Origin: Micromonospora_H sonneratiae
GTDB lineage: Bacteria > Actinomycetota > Actinomycetes > Mycobacteriales > Micromonosporaceae
DNA length: 64,000 nucleotides
Reading direction: 5' to 3'
NCBI RefSeq assembly: GCF_042679305.1
Contig: NZ_JBHTMP010000005.1
Coordinates: 135,826 to 199,825 of the forward strand
Below the pieces are notes generated by a model. That model searched no databases and was not told where the DNA came from. It saw nothing but the letters and a program-made list of their open reading frames with translations. Of the stretch, positions 26,278 to 35,405 are shown in pieces. The position numbers and the translations under genes were made by a program. Numbering within the stretch: position 1 is the stretch's first letter; the number at the start of each line of letters is the position of its first letter.

Positions 26278-26897
26278 GACGTCTCCTTCCTGGTTGCCAA
26301 CTCGATCAGCGTCACCAACTCGCGCCGGTAGGGCGCGAGGTCCAACTCGGGTTCCTTGGCGAGTTGGGCGACGACCGCGTCCCGCAGCGCGAGCACCGCC
26401 ACCGCGAGGACCCGGGTGTCGAACTCCCGGAACTCGCCGGCGCGTTGTCCCCGACGGAGGAGTTCCGCCAGCCCGGCAAGGTCGGACTCGGTGATCGCAG
26501 CCGTCTGCGCGGCGACCTCCCCGGTGCCACGCGCGTTGGCGGCGATCTCGTTCAGAGCCATCAGGTGGGCGCGATGGTCGCGCATGAAGTCCACGTTGGC
26601 CTCGATCAAGGCACGCAACTCTCCGGCTACGGTGTCGGCCACCGCATGGCTCTGCACGAACGCCGCGAACTCCGCCAGCACCGTCCGCATCACCTCGACC
26701 ATCAGCTCGTCCTTGCCGGCGAAGTGGTACGAGATCAGTCGGGTACTGCTGAGCCCGGCGCGCCTGGCGATCTGCGCGAAGGACGCTCGGGCGTAGCCCA
26801 GCTCGGCGATGGTCTCGATCGCGTAAGCGATGATCTGTGCCCGCCGGGCCTCGTTGGTGACGGTTCGACGGTTCGGTGGCTGACTTTTTACTTGCAC
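26274..26897 (-). CDS. TetR-family regulator of the esterase operon
   Basis: 207 residues. The HTH lies near residues 18-65 (IIAYAIETIAELGYARASFA, then RRAGLSSTRLISYHFAGKDE). An all-helical ligand domain follows. The GTG start at 26897 has no Shine-Dalgarno sequence, but TAGCTT lies 6 nt upstream, so the transcript is probably leaderless. A 20-bp inverted repeat covers the start codon and is the likely operator, giving autoregulation of itself and the coupled esterase. Confidence 0.9.
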   Translation of the reverse strand: MQVKSQPPNRRTVTNEARRAQIIAYAIETIAELGYARASFAQIARRAGLSSTRLISYHFAGKDELMVEVMRTVLAEFAAFVQSHAVADTVAGELRALIEANVDFMRDHRAHLMALNEIAANARGTGEVAAQTAAITESDLAGLAELLRRGQRAGEFREFDTRVLAVAVLALRDAVVAQLAKEPELDLAPYRRELVTLIELATRKETS

Positions 26898-26905
26898 GAG
26901 TAAAA
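26886..26905. promoter_or_regulatory. TetR operator overlapping the start codon
   Basis: ttttact (26886-26892) and agtaaaa (26899-26905) are perfect inverted arms with a 6-bp spacer. The site covers the predicted transcription start and first codons of the leaderless tetR gene, an unusually direct position for repression. Confidence 0.7.
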
Positions 26906-26909
26906 GCTA
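26904..26909 (-). promoter_or_regulatory. -10 box for the tetR-esterase operon
   Basis: TAGCTT on the minus strand, 6 nt before GTG 26897. It touches the operator's outer arm. Confidence 0.5.
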
Positions 26910-26928
26910 CCACGAGCAGGTAAGAGCG

Positions 26929-27157
26929 CTACCCGGTTTCCGACACTGCCCGGTAGGCGTCGGCCTGGAGGCCGAACAGGTTGAACAGGCTGGCCCAGGT
27001 GCTCCCGAGGGCCATCGGCTCGTCGTGCCCGCCCTCGTCGATCGACGCCCCGTGGTCGAGGACGTGGATCCGGTCCGCGCTCTGCGCTCGCCATCCAGTG
27101 CGCGATCAGCACGACCGTACGACCGGCCGCCAGCGGTTGCTCGTCGATGACCGGCTG
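26929..27157 (-). pseudogene. Remnant of an ABC transporter ATP-binding protein (C-terminal end, frameshifted)
   Basis: One frame reads ...VIDEQPLAAGRTVVLIAHWMASAER, matching the H-loop end of an exporter-type ABC ATPase (usually TVVLIAHRLASxR). After the shift the next frame continues ADRIHVLDHGASIDEGGHDE, then MALGSTWASLFNLFGLQADA, and stops at TAG 26931-26929. Both halves fit the same family end to end, so this is one gene broken by a frameshift. Walker A, the signature motif and the membrane domain are missing. It lies immediately upstream of the TetR gene. Confidence 0.75.
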
Positions 27158-27402
27158 CCGCCGTCGCCACCACCATGCCATCTTTTTGGCTACTACCCGG
27201 AATCGCCCAGGCCCAGCACACAGCAACCCGGGTGTTCATCCACCGGAAAATGTCGCAGCTTCCGAAATCTTCCACCCCGCCAGCCGCAACCGGATGACAA
27301 TTCCAACCATCCGTTCCCGGAAATCAGGCCACCAATGGATATCGACCTGAAGCGTAGCCGTACAAGTGAACTACCGGGTGATTGTCGAACGCACCGAGGG
27401 AA
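27158..27402. other. Intergenic, nothing recognised
   Basis: Lower-GC spacer between the ABC-transporter remnant and the 448-aa gene. No convincing gene, hairpin or repeat is visible. It marks the left edge of the conflict-type module. Confidence 0.5.
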
Positions 27403-28749
27403 TCAGCCGTCGGCCTCAGCCAGTGCCTGGTCCACCCGGCCCCGACGGCCGTCCGCATCGCAGTACCGGTCGAGTTCGAACCATTCGCGGCGCCACTCGG
27501 CGTACCCGCTCGACCCGCCGAAGGCCCTGCGTACGGCCTCGACCGACCGGATGAAGCTCGGCTTGGTGGCGCTGCCGATCACGTTCGCGTCCCCGCGCTG
27601 CCTGCCCTGGTCACCGGTCGCGGCAAGCCAGCTCGACATCACCGTCACCGCCCCGCCGTCGAATGGATTGGCCGCGACACACGGATCGAAGACGGTCCTC
27701 GCGGCAAAGTCGTACCCCGGTGCCAGCAACGCCAGGTGCAGACGAAGCTGGACCACCGACCGTTCGTGGTCCTCGAGCAGGGGCCACGGCTCGCCGTTCT
27801 CGTTGTGGGCCGGCCGCTCGATGTAGCGATAGGCATCCTCGAAGCGCTTCAACAGATCGCCCCTCGCCTCGGCCCAGTTCTCGAAGCCGTCCCCCGGGAG
27901 CCGGCCCAGCGCCTCCATCTCCGGGCCCATCGAGACCATCAGCAGGATGGCCCGAGCCGTCATGATCGCGGGCAGGCGATAGCTCGTCTGTAGCGCCAGG
28001 CGGTCCTCGCTCACGTAGTGCGTGAAGCCCCAGCGCTCCTCGATCCCCCTGGCGATGGCCAACGCCCGCGTGCCGATCTCGGCTCCGTCCGCCAACTGGC
28101 GATACATGCGCTGGGTCCAGCGGGCGCTGTCCGCCTCGGTCCAGGTCCCCTCCACCTTTCCCTCGGCCCACTGCCCGAGGACGCGTTCCGCCGTACGGCA
28201 CGCGGTGCCCGTCTCGGCCAACGCGAGCTGCAACAACACCTCGCCGAGATCACGGACGTAGCGCTCGCTGGCCGGGTCGCTGCCGTGGCTGTCCAGATAG
28301 CTGTCGTGCTTCGCCTTGGCCTCCTGATGGAGGATCCAGGCATCGTCGTAGCCACTCTCGGTGTCCCGTTTCGAGGCGGCGAGCGCCTGGGCGCGGATCG
28401 CCCCCAGTGCCCGCGGCGCGAACTCGGGCCACGGCAACGACCGGGCGGCGTCCGCAGCCCGCGCGATCAGCTCGACGGCAGCCTCGCTCCGCTCCCGCTG
28501 CGGGCCACTCAGCGCCTCGTAGCCGGCCGTTATCTCCCACAGCCGCGACAGTGACGCTTCCAGAATCAGCCAGCCCATCAACGGCAGCAGCTCCGCCAAC
28601 TCCGCCGGTGGCAGCTGTGGCCGAGGTTCGCGAAGATAGCTGCGGTACTCCTGGACGTCCGCCTCGATCATGGTGATCAGATGTTCGTCGACAGCCAGTT
28701 GGTTCCGGCGGATCTTCGGGCAGTAATCGCGGAGTTGCTCGACACTCAT
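27403..28749 (-). CDS. Unrecognised 448-residue helical protein beside the CATRA genes
   Basis: Not assigned to any family. Nearly all of it reads as amphipathic helices rich in Ala, Glu, Arg and Leu, with no TM segment, signal peptide or nucleotide-binding motif. Landmarks are PLMGWLILEASLSRLWEITA near residue 55, WAEGKVEGTWTEADSARWTQ near 205, and an FDPCVAANPFDGG stretch near 370. ATG 28749 is the likely start, with no strong ribosome site. It is divergent from the CATRA-associated small gene across a 195-bp shared promoter region, so co-regulation is likely. A helical repeat scaffold or sensor of the system is a guess from context only. Confidence 0.6.
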   Translation of the reverse strand: MSVEQLRDYCPKIRRNQLAVDEHLITMIEADVQEYRSYLREPRPQLPPAELAELLPLMGWLILEASLSRLWEITAGYEALSGPQRERSEAAVELIARAADAARSLPWPEFAPRALGAIRAQALAASKRDTESGYDDAWILHQEAKAKHDSYLDSHGSDPASERYVRDLGEVLLQLALAETGTACRTAERVLGQWAEGKVEGTWTEADSARWTQRMYRQLADGAEIGTRALAIARGIEERWGFTHYVSEDRLALQTSYRLPAIMTARAILLMVSMGPEMEALGRLPGDGFENWAEARGDLLKRFEDAYRYIERPAHNENGEPWPLLEDHERSVVQLRLHLALLAPGYDFAARTVFDPCVAANPFDGGAVTVMSSWLAATGDQGRQRGDANVIGSATKPSFIRSVEAVRRAFGGSSGYAEWRREWFELDRYCDADGRRGRVDQALAEADG

Positions 28750-28944
28750 CACGACGGTTCGACCCTTCCCCACTCGATTAGGTCCAGCAATACTCGTCGA
28801 CTCAAGCAGCCACCTCAATAGCCGGGTCAGCCTCGTCCGACATCCGACTACACCCGATATCGGCATCCCACCGGGAAACGCACACGTCCACGTTGACCGG
28901 CGCTGCTAGCATTCACCGTAGGCGATCATCGCAATGGGGAGAGT

Positions 28945-29304
28945 ATGGCGAAACAACTGTACCGAGACCTGGTCATGTTGAGAAACCTCCTCGAAGCCGC
29001 CGACAACTGGCGGCTCACTCCGGACGATTGGCAGCGTGCGGCGAGAGCGGTGGAGGACCTGGCCTCCGCGCTCACCACGCCGGATCTGCGCGACCTCGAC
29101 GACATCGTCGAACAGTTCGAGGCGATCGTGCCCGGGGCCCGGGCACCGGTCATGAGCATGGACGACCCGAGGCTGACCGCCGCACCCCGAAGGATCGAGC
29201 CGCGGATCAACGAGGTGATCCCCCTCATCACCGACGTGATCACCCGGATCGACCGGGACGGTCAGAGCGGCCGTACCCGACCGAGTGGTGCGGATGTTCG
29301 TTAG
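28945..29304 (+). CDS. CATRA system-associated small protein
   Basis: 119 residues, soluble and helical. It resembles the small proteins that precede CATRA genes in actinobacteria: LTPDDWQRAARAVEDLASAL and then DDIVEQFEAIVPG, a short basic segment, and a terminal helix. ATG 28945 follows GGGGAGAGT. Its stop lies 11 bp inside the next gene, so the two are translationally coupled. CATRA stands for Caspase And TPR Repeat Associated, a predicted biological-conflict component described by Aravind's group (2020). No biochemical role is known. The family assignment is from memory. Confidence 0.7.
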   Translation: MAKQLYRDLVMLRNLLEAADNWRLTPDDWQRAARAVEDLASALTTPDLRDLDDIVEQFEAIVPGARAPVMSMDDPRLTAAPRRIEPRINEVIPLITDVITRIDRDGQSGRTRPSGADVR

Positions 29305-30853
29305 TCGCGCCCTGCTGACGCACGAGTTCACGCGACTCGACCAACCCACCGTCACCCCGGCCCTGCTCGACACCTGGCAGCACCTCGTCGCCACCCTGGA
29401 GATGCGGTCGGACACGGACAGCGGCACCATGGCGCTCGGCGTCGACGTACCCACCGGTGGGCTGGCCGTACTCGGCTACGCGAAGCGGTCCACCGAGGAC
29501 GTACCGGTGCACCAGGCGGCACTGTCGAGCACCGGCGATGCCGCCTGCCTCACCGTGCTACTGGCACCGCAGGATCCGGCCCGCACCTGGGCCGCCATGG
29601 ACAGCGAACTGGCTCCGCTGGATCGGGTGGCCCCGGGCGTGGACCACCTGGGTAGCGCCCGGGTCTACGTGGGACTGGTGGACGCACCACTCGACCCGGA
29701 GACGATCGCCGCGATCGAGAAGGCACTCGGCGGTGAGTTCCCCGACGTCGGAGAAGGCGCCTGGACCCGGCATCGGTCGCGGACGACCGAGGGATTCCTG
29801 ATCTGGGAGGTGCCGACGACCCGTACCCGGCAACGCAGATTCGTCCTGGTCGGTGAGCAGAGCGCGGAACTGGCGCTGGACGCCTTCGCGTGGACCCCCG
29901 GAGACCGGGAGCTCGGGCCGTTCGTCCAATACCTACTCGACGCCGCGAAGCTCCGCTACCAGAATGACGACCATCGGGCGAGCGCTACGGCGATCCGACG
30001 GCTGCGACTGAACATGGACGATGCCGTCGACGAGCTACTGGAGCTGCACAAGTCCGCGACCACCGCACCGGGCCAACTGGTCGCGGCCGACGCCAGCCTC
30101 ACCGACCTCCAGGTACGCACGCACGGCGTCATCTTCACGCTCGCCCAGTTACGGAGGACGGCTCGGGGCGTCGAGGCGGCGGAGGCAAACCTGCGCGCCA
30201 CCGTCTCACTCGACCCGGCGGTCCCCGGGCCACTCGCTGCCGACCTGGCCCTGGCGCAGACGATGTGTGAGCGGCTGGCCGACGACATCGCCTACCTGGA
30301 GATCTCCCAGGATCGAGCCGAGAAGATCTCCGCCCTGACCGCAGTCGCGGTCCAGCGTGGTCTCGGCACCCACCAGCAGCAACTCCAACTCGTCCAGGCG
30401 TCCGTCATCAGCTCCATCCTGATGATCCTCGCGGCGGTGCAGGCCTTCGGCACCGTCCTGCCCCTCCCGCGCGTACTCCAGTTGCCCATCATCGCCTTCC
30501 TCGGCGCGCTCGCCCTGGCCCTGCCGACCATCGTGCTGCGACTGTCCCGCCGGGTGCCACGTGATCTGCCCCTGCGGGCGGTCGACTACCTGGCAGCCAG
30601 TGCACTCGGCGCGAGTACCGGTTGGCTCGGCGCCCAGGCCCTCGCACACCTGGTCCTCCACCGTCCGCTCCACCCCTGGTGGGCCCTGCTGACCAGCGCC
30701 GGGCTGGGGTCGCTCCTCGCCGGTGCCGTCTGGCTACGCTCACGACGGCCCGGCCCGTCCACCGCCCGGCGGCTGATCCCGCGACCTCGGCGGGCGCGGC
30801 CCGCCAACGGCCCGGTACGCGGCCAGCTACCCCAACAGGATCATCGGACGTAG
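29294..30853 (+). CDS. CATRA conflict-system protein with four C-terminal TM helices
   Basis: 519 residues. The N-terminal domain (about 1-220) matches the CATRA pattern: FVSRALLTHEF at the start, TTEGFLIWEV near 165, ELALDAFAWTPGD near 190 and FVQYLLDAAKLRYQNDD near 210. A long coiled-coil region follows (220-370). Four hydrophobic helices come next (VISSILMILAAVQAFGTVL, LPIIAFLGALALALPTIVL, SALGASTGWLGAQALAHLVL, LLTSAGLGSLLAGAVWL) and a basic Pro-rich tail. It is thus a membrane-anchored partner. It may act as the effector or membrane target of the CHAT protease encoded convergently; the two stop codons overlap by 13 bp. Confidence 0.75.
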   Translation: MFVSRALLTHEFTRLDQPTVTPALLDTWQHLVATLEMRSDTDSGTMALGVDVPTGGLAVLGYAKRSTEDVPVHQAALSSTGDAACLTVLLAPQDPARTWAAMDSELAPLDRVAPGVDHLGSARVYVGLVDAPLDPETIAAIEKALGGEFPDVGEGAWTRHRSRTTEGFLIWEVPTTRTRQRRFVLVGEQSAELALDAFAWTPGDRELGPFVQYLLDAAKLRYQNDDHRASATAIRRLRLNMDDAVDELLELHKSATTAPGQLVAADASLTDLQVRTHGVIFTLAQLRRTARGVEAAEANLRATVSLDPAVPGPLAADLALAQTMCERLADDIAYLEISQDRAEKISALTAVAVQRGLGTHQQQLQLVQASVISSILMILAAVQAFGTVLPLPRVLQLPIIAFLGALALALPTIVLRLSRRVPRDLPLRAVDYLAASALGASTGWLGAQALAHLVLHRPLHPWWALLTSAGLGSLLAGAVWLRSRRPGPSTARRLIPRPRRARPANGPVRGQLPQQDHRT

Positions 30854-33216
30854 GCGCTCAACAACGCCCATCTGGCGTTGGGCTGGTGGGCGGAGCCGAG
30901 TTGGACGGCCCGTAGCGCAACGTCCAGACGGACGGCTCCGTCCCGTACGGCGTCCACGATCCGCCCGGCCGCCCGACCGGTCCACACGTCAGGAATCCAG
31001 TCCATGCCGGCGACCACGCATTGCGAGCCGCCGGTCAGCAGCGCCATGACGAAACTCAACGGCTCGGCGTCCTCGGGATTCACCAACCGCCCGACGTGGC
31101 AGGACGCCATCAGCACCGAGGCGGGCCACTTCATTCCCAAAGCCTGCGCCGCCGTGAGTTCCCTGGGTAGTTGGAGGTACTGTCCCAGTCCCTGGCCACC
31201 GCCGTGCGCGGCGACATGCACGAACCCCCAGCCGGCGGTCGGATCCGCGAGGGCCGCCGGCACGTCGGCATCCAGTACGACCGGCGACGAACCACGGTCC
31301 GCCGCGCACCGGCTGAGCGGCACCCGCCCCTGGTCCTCGTCCAGGTCCCAGGCCAGCCGCTCCTGGTCGACGTTCACCCCGCCCTCGGCCGCCGAGACGA
31401 GCCGGACCAGCACGGGACCGGTCACCACGGGCGGTCGCCGGTACGACAGGCAGGTCAGCGTCGGACACTGGGCGATCACCGCCCGTTCGACCAGTGGCGT
31501 ACCCGCGTCGTCGATCCGCAGCGCCGCCCACGGCAACAGGCTCAACGCGGAGTGGGCGGAGATCAGCAACTCCACCGGATCGGCCACCGTCCTGGCGCGT
31601 ACCTCCTCGAGCAGGGCTGCCGGCAGCAGTTCGTGGGCGAGGCCCCGCCAGTCGGGCTGCTCCGTCGCGGTCGCCTGCTCCAGCCGATCGAGCCATGGAT
31701 CCTGTCCTCGCCCGCTGCCCTCGCTGACCCCGCTGCTTCCGCTGCTTCCGTCACCCTCGCTGCCCGCACTGCTCCCGCCCTCGAAGAAGGCTGCATAGGC
31801 GGGGCCGGGCTCGAACCGCTCGAACCCGATCTGGCGACCGGGTTGGATGGTCGCCCGGAACCAGTTCTTCCGGTGCCCGCTCAGGCTGTCCGGCAGCGCG
31901 ACGAAGTCCACGGCGTGTCGCTCGCCGATCACCTCGACCAGGCGATGCAGTTCGGTGGGTACGGGAAGGACGGTGTCCGCCAGCATCGGCGACACCTCCT
32001 CCTCGATCCGGACCCGCAACTGCTCCAGCTTCTCGTCCCGGGACGCCCGGTCACCGGCCGTCAACGTATCCGCCGGCGGATCCTCGAGGTCGACGATCTC
32101 CTCCAGCAGTCCCCCGACATGCGGGCTCATCAGAAGCCGTCCCTCGCGTACCCGGCTGGCGAAGCCGGTCTGCTTCGCCGACAGGGAGACCCGGAAACCG
32201 AGTGCCGCCGCATCGGGTCCGGGAAGGCGCGACGCCAACAGGGCGATGTCGCCGTAGATCCGGCGGAACGCCACTGCCAACGGGGTCCGGGACCGGGCGA
32301 TCACACGCCACCGGCCACGGATCTGTTCCGCGACCTCCAGTGCCTGGCCGCCCAGGTCGACCACCTCACGCAGCCGCGCTTCGGTCGGCTCCCCCAGGAC
32401 CAGGCACTCGGCCAGTCCGAGGGTCACCGACAACCGCTGCACGTCGCGCGCCTCGTCCAGCGACGCACGCAGCGCATCCAGCGCCCGGTTGCGTGGCCGG
32501 TCGTCGGGGCCCAGGCGGTCGGACGCCACCCGCAGACCACGCAGCGCCTCCGCCGGCTCCCCCCGTTCCCACTCGGCCAGGGCCAGGACGAACTCGAAGC
32601 GATGCCGGGTCGAGAAGCTGGCAGCCCGGGTCCGTTCCCAGTACTTCCGCTGCTCCCCCAACGCGTCCGGCACCTGCGCCGCCTGCCCGTTGGAGATGAG
32701 ACAGGCGCCGAACTCGAACAGGTAGTGCCCCCAGTGTGGCTCCGCCCCCGTACCGAACAGGTCGGTCGGCGGAACCACCACCAGGTTCAGCGCCTCGGCG
32801 TACCGGCCGGTCAACCGCAGATTCCGGGCCATCCGGTGGGTGTTGAAGACACCCAGGGTCAGGTCCCGGTCCAGCCGCCTGCCGTCGATCACGTTCTCCG
32901 TCAGCTCCCGGGCGGCGCTCGCGTACATCTCCTGGGCCGAGTACGGCGTCTCGATCGGGATGCCGACCAGGTCGCAGAAGCACACGATGGTGCCCGCGTA
33001 CGACCAGGCCCGGGCTCGGATCGCCCACTGTCTCGATTCGACCCCGCTCAGGTAGTGCCGCAGTGCCACGGCGAACACGTCGAGCCCGCTCTCGGCGCTA
33101 CGGGCCAGGCTCTTCCGCTGGCGGACGATGCCGACGGCATCATCCGCGTCCGCCGCCAACTGGAGCAGGTCGTCTCGGGCCAGCACCCGGCTGACGTGGA
33201 GGGACGGACCGGTCAT
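30841..33216 (-). CDS. TPR-repeat CHAT protease (caspase clan)
   Basis: 791 residues. Residues 1-430 are TPR-like helical hairpins (GVFNTHRMARNLRLTGRYAE, SFSTRHRFEFVLALAEWERG). The CHAT domain occupies about 520-791. It includes ALSLLPWAALRI, the catalytic His in FVHVAAHGGG near 673 and the catalytic Cys in SVLMASCHVGRL near 712. The dyad is intact, so an active cysteine protease is expected. A Ser/Gly-rich linker near 480-500 separates the halves. Its ATG overlaps the vWA stop as ATGA, giving a MoxR-vWA-CHAT operon. Such proteases cut partner proteins upon activation, as in caspase-like bacterial immune systems. The target here is unknown. Confidence 0.88.
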   Translation of the reverse strand: MTGPSLHVSRVLARDDLLQLAADADDAVGIVRQRKSLARSAESGLDVFAVALRHYLSGVESRQWAIRARAWSYAGTIVCFCDLVGIPIETPYSAQEMYASAARELTENVIDGRRLDRDLTLGVFNTHRMARNLRLTGRYAEALNLVVVPPTDLFGTGAEPHWGHYLFEFGACLISNGQAAQVPDALGEQRKYWERTRAASFSTRHRFEFVLALAEWERGEPAEALRGLRVASDRLGPDDRPRNRALDALRASLDEARDVQRLSVTLGLAECLVLGEPTEARLREVVDLGGQALEVAEQIRGRWRVIARSRTPLAVAFRRIYGDIALLASRLPGPDAAALGFRVSLSAKQTGFASRVREGRLLMSPHVGGLLEEIVDLEDPPADTLTAGDRASRDEKLEQLRVRIEEEVSPMLADTVLPVPTELHRLVEVIGERHAVDFVALPDSLSGHRKNWFRATIQPGRQIGFERFEPGPAYAAFFEGGSSAGSEGDGSSGSSGVSEGSGRGQDPWLDRLEQATATEQPDWRGLAHELLPAALLEEVRARTVADPVELLISAHSALSLLPWAALRIDDAGTPLVERAVIAQCPTLTCLSYRRPPVVTGPVLVRLVSAAEGGVNVDQERLAWDLDEDQGRVPLSRCAADRGSSPVVLDADVPAALADPTAGWGFVHVAAHGGGQGLGQYLQLPRELTAAQALGMKWPASVLMASCHVGRLVNPEDAEPLSFVMALLTGGSQCVVAGMDWIPDVWTGRAAGRIVDAVRDGAVRLDVALRAVQLGSAHQPNARWALLSAYVR

Positions 33217-34388
33217 CGAGATATCAACTCCGCCAGTTCACTCAGTGCCTCGAAGCTGTGCCCGGCCACGTTCCGGTCTACGAACCGCTGACTGGCCAGC
33301 AGCCCCGGGGCCATCGGTTGGTAACCGGGCCAGCCCTGTTGGGGATTGGCCCAGACGAGGAGCCGGGTCAGTTGGGACAGTCGCTCCACCTGACGGGCCA
33401 GGATCACCACCGGACCGAAGTCGTACCCGTCGGAGGCGATGACGACGTACGCCGACCGGACGACGTTCCGCCCGCCCCACTGGCGCAGGAAGTCCCGGAG
33501 GGTACGGCCCAGCAACGTGCCGCCGCCCCAACCGGACTCCAACTCGGCCATCGCACGCATCGCGCCATCCGGGTCACGCGTCCGCAGCGCCGGGGTGAGG
33601 CGTACGCACCGGGTCCCGAGGGTGAACACCTCGGTGGTCGCCGGTCGGGCCGAGAGGGCACCGTGGGCGAACCGTACGAACGCCTCCCGGTAGACCCGCA
33701 TCGACTCGCTGACGTCGATGAGGAGGGTCAGTCGGCGCGGCTTGGGTGTCGTACGCCGGAAGCGTAGGTGGGCGGGCTCGCCGCCGTTACGGATCATCGT
33801 GCGGACAGTGCGGTTTCCGTCGATCGTCCGCCGACCACCGTCCCGCTGGCGCCTCGACCGGTACGTCGGGCCGACCGCGCCGAGCAGGGCGATCCACGCG
33901 TCCAACTCGGCCCGTTCGGCGACGGTGAGGGTACGCAGATCGCGGTGCGCCAGCATCTCGGACACGGTCGCGTCCGCGCCCGAGGCGATCGTGGCCTGAG
34001 CCGGGTCGGTGCTGCCGTCCGCTGGGTCGGTGATGTCCCCGGTCGGCTCGGCGACCGGAACCCCCTCGCCATGGGGCGGCCCTTCGCCGTTGGTGGACGA
34101 TGCTCCCGCTGCGGCACTGTCCGGTTCCGCCACCGCCCGAGCGTCGAACCAGTTGGCGAACGCCTCGTCGAACACCGGCAGGTCCGACTGGCGGGAGCAG
34201 AGGGTGAGCCTCGTACCCCAGTAGACGGCCGTCCGGTCGAGGGGCTCGAGTCGGGTGAGCGCGTCCATCGCGACGAGGACGCGACCGGTGTCGACCTGGA
34301 TGCCGGCGACTCGGAGTGCGTTCACCAGTCCCATCAAGTCGGGAATCGGGTCGGTTCCGGTGGTACCTGCCCCGTCACGACCGGACAT
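33213..34388 (-). CDS. CoxE-like von Willebrand A domain protein
   Basis: 391 residues. An N-terminal helical region (PDLMGLVNALRVAGIQVDTG) and an acidic linker precede the vWA domain, which starts near residue 220. The MIDAS motif is complete: LLIDVSESM (DxSxS), the Thr in WGGGTLLGRTL and the Asp in VIASDGYDFG, so it should bind Mg and a partner. ATG 34388 lies 14 bp inside the MoxR gene and its end overlaps the CHAT gene, so all three are coupled. MoxR-vWA pairs work as remodelling chaperone complexes. Confidence 0.9.
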   Translation of the reverse strand: MSGRDGAGTTGTDPIPDLMGLVNALRVAGIQVDTGRVLVAMDALTRLEPLDRTAVYWGTRLTLCSRQSDLPVFDEAFANWFDARAVAEPDSAAAGASSTNGEGPPHGEGVPVAEPTGDITDPADGSTDPAQATIASGADATVSEMLAHRDLRTLTVAERAELDAWIALLGAVGPTYRSRRQRDGGRRTIDGNRTVRTMIRNGGEPAHLRFRRTTPKPRRLTLLIDVSESMRVYREAFVRFAHGALSARPATTEVFTLGTRCVRLTPALRTRDPDGAMRAMAELESGWGGGTLLGRTLRDFLRQWGGRNVVRSAYVVIASDGYDFGPVVILARQVERLSQLTRLLVWANPQQGWPGYQPMAPGLLASQRFVDRNVAGHSFEALSELAELISR

Positions 34389-35259
34389 TCCGGCCCTGCC
34401 CGGAGAGGAGTTCGCGGCGTACCCTGGCCAGGTCTTCATGGTGTTTCGCGACGGTGCCGAGCGTGGCGTCGACGATCTCCGGGGTCAGGCCGCTCCCGCC
34501 GAGTTCGAGTACGGCACGCGCCAGGTCGAGTGATTCCGCCACTCCCGGGGTCTTCACCAGGTCGGCGGAGCGGAGCCGAGCCATCGCGGTCGCAATATCG
34601 TGCGCCAGAGGCTCCGGAAGGTCGGCCACCCGGCGGCGCAGGATCTCGACCTCGCGACCCACGTCCGGATGGGCGATCCAGTGGTAGAGGCAGCGGCGTT
34701 TGAGCGCGTCGTGGACCTCCCGGGTACGGTTCGAGGTCAGGATGATCAGCGGCGGCTCCTCTCCCCGGATCGTGCCCAGCTCCGGAATGCTCACCGCGTT
34801 CTCCTCCAGCACCTCCAGCAGGAATGCCTCGAAGTCGTCATCGGCGCGATCGATCTCGTCGACCAGCAGGACCGAGGGGCAGTTCTCGATGGCTTGCAGA
34901 ATTGGCCGCTGGACCAGGAAGTCGCGACTGTAGAGCGAACTCACCAATCCCGCCACGTCGACCAGTTCGCCGGTGGCCCGCAGGTGCAGAATCTGTCGGG
35001 GAAAGTTCCAGTCATAGAGCGCCTGGGACGCGTCGATTCCGCCGTAGCACTGCAACCGGACCAGGTCGGCACAGAGGATCTGCGACATCGCCTGGGCGAG
35101 TGCGGTCTTCCCTACGCCGGGATCACCCTCCAGAAAGAGGGGACGGCGCAGTCTTACCGCGAGGAAGACAGCAGCCGCAAGACCGTCTCCTGGCAGATAT
35201 CCGACATTCTCCAACGCCTGACCAAGGGCCGCCACGCTCGACAGGTGCGGTGCGACCAT
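34375..35259 (-). CDS. MoxR-family AAA+ ATPase (CoxD-like)
   Basis: 294 residues. Walker A EGDPGVGKTALA, Walker B VLLVDEIDRAD, sensor-1 Asn in IILTSNRTREV and an arginine finger in ALKRRCLYHW are all present, so it should hydrolyse ATP as a ring. The start ATG 35259 begins MVAPHLSSVAALGQAL. First gene of the minus-strand operon (MoxR, vWA, CHAT). It is divergent from the DUF218-like/PP2C pair, with about 145 bp between. It probably senses or gates activation of the CHAT protease together with the vWA protein (inference). Confidence 0.92.
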   Translation of the reverse strand: MVAPHLSSVAALGQALENVGYLPGDGLAAAVFLAVRLRRPLFLEGDPGVGKTALAQAMSQILCADLVRLQCYGGIDASQALYDWNFPRQILHLRATGELVDVAGLVSSLYSRDFLVQRPILQAIENCPSVLLVDEIDRADDDFEAFLLEVLEENAVSIPELGTIRGEEPPLIILTSNRTREVHDALKRRCLYHWIAHPDVGREVEILRRRVADLPEPLAHDIATAMARLRSADLVKTPGVAESLDLARAVLELGGSGLTPEIVDATLGTVAKHHEDLARVRRELLSGQGRNVRS

Positions 35260-35392
35260 CCGCCAAGTATGCCTTCGTGATCGGACACTGTCGATAAAGA
35301 GATGAGCTTGTTCCGGGTGTCCCGCTTCCCATTCTCCGCGCAACCGACAAAAGATCTCTCCATCCACTACCGTGATAGTCCACCCTGGAAGG

Positions 35393-35398
35393 TAGGGT
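35393..35398 (+). promoter_or_regulatory. -10 box for the DUF218-like/PP2C operon
   Basis: TAGGGT lies 7 nt before ATG 35406, the start of a 20-codon ORF. If used, the mRNA would begin at that small ORF. Confidence 0.45.
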
Positions 35399-35405
35399 GA
35401 CGCCC

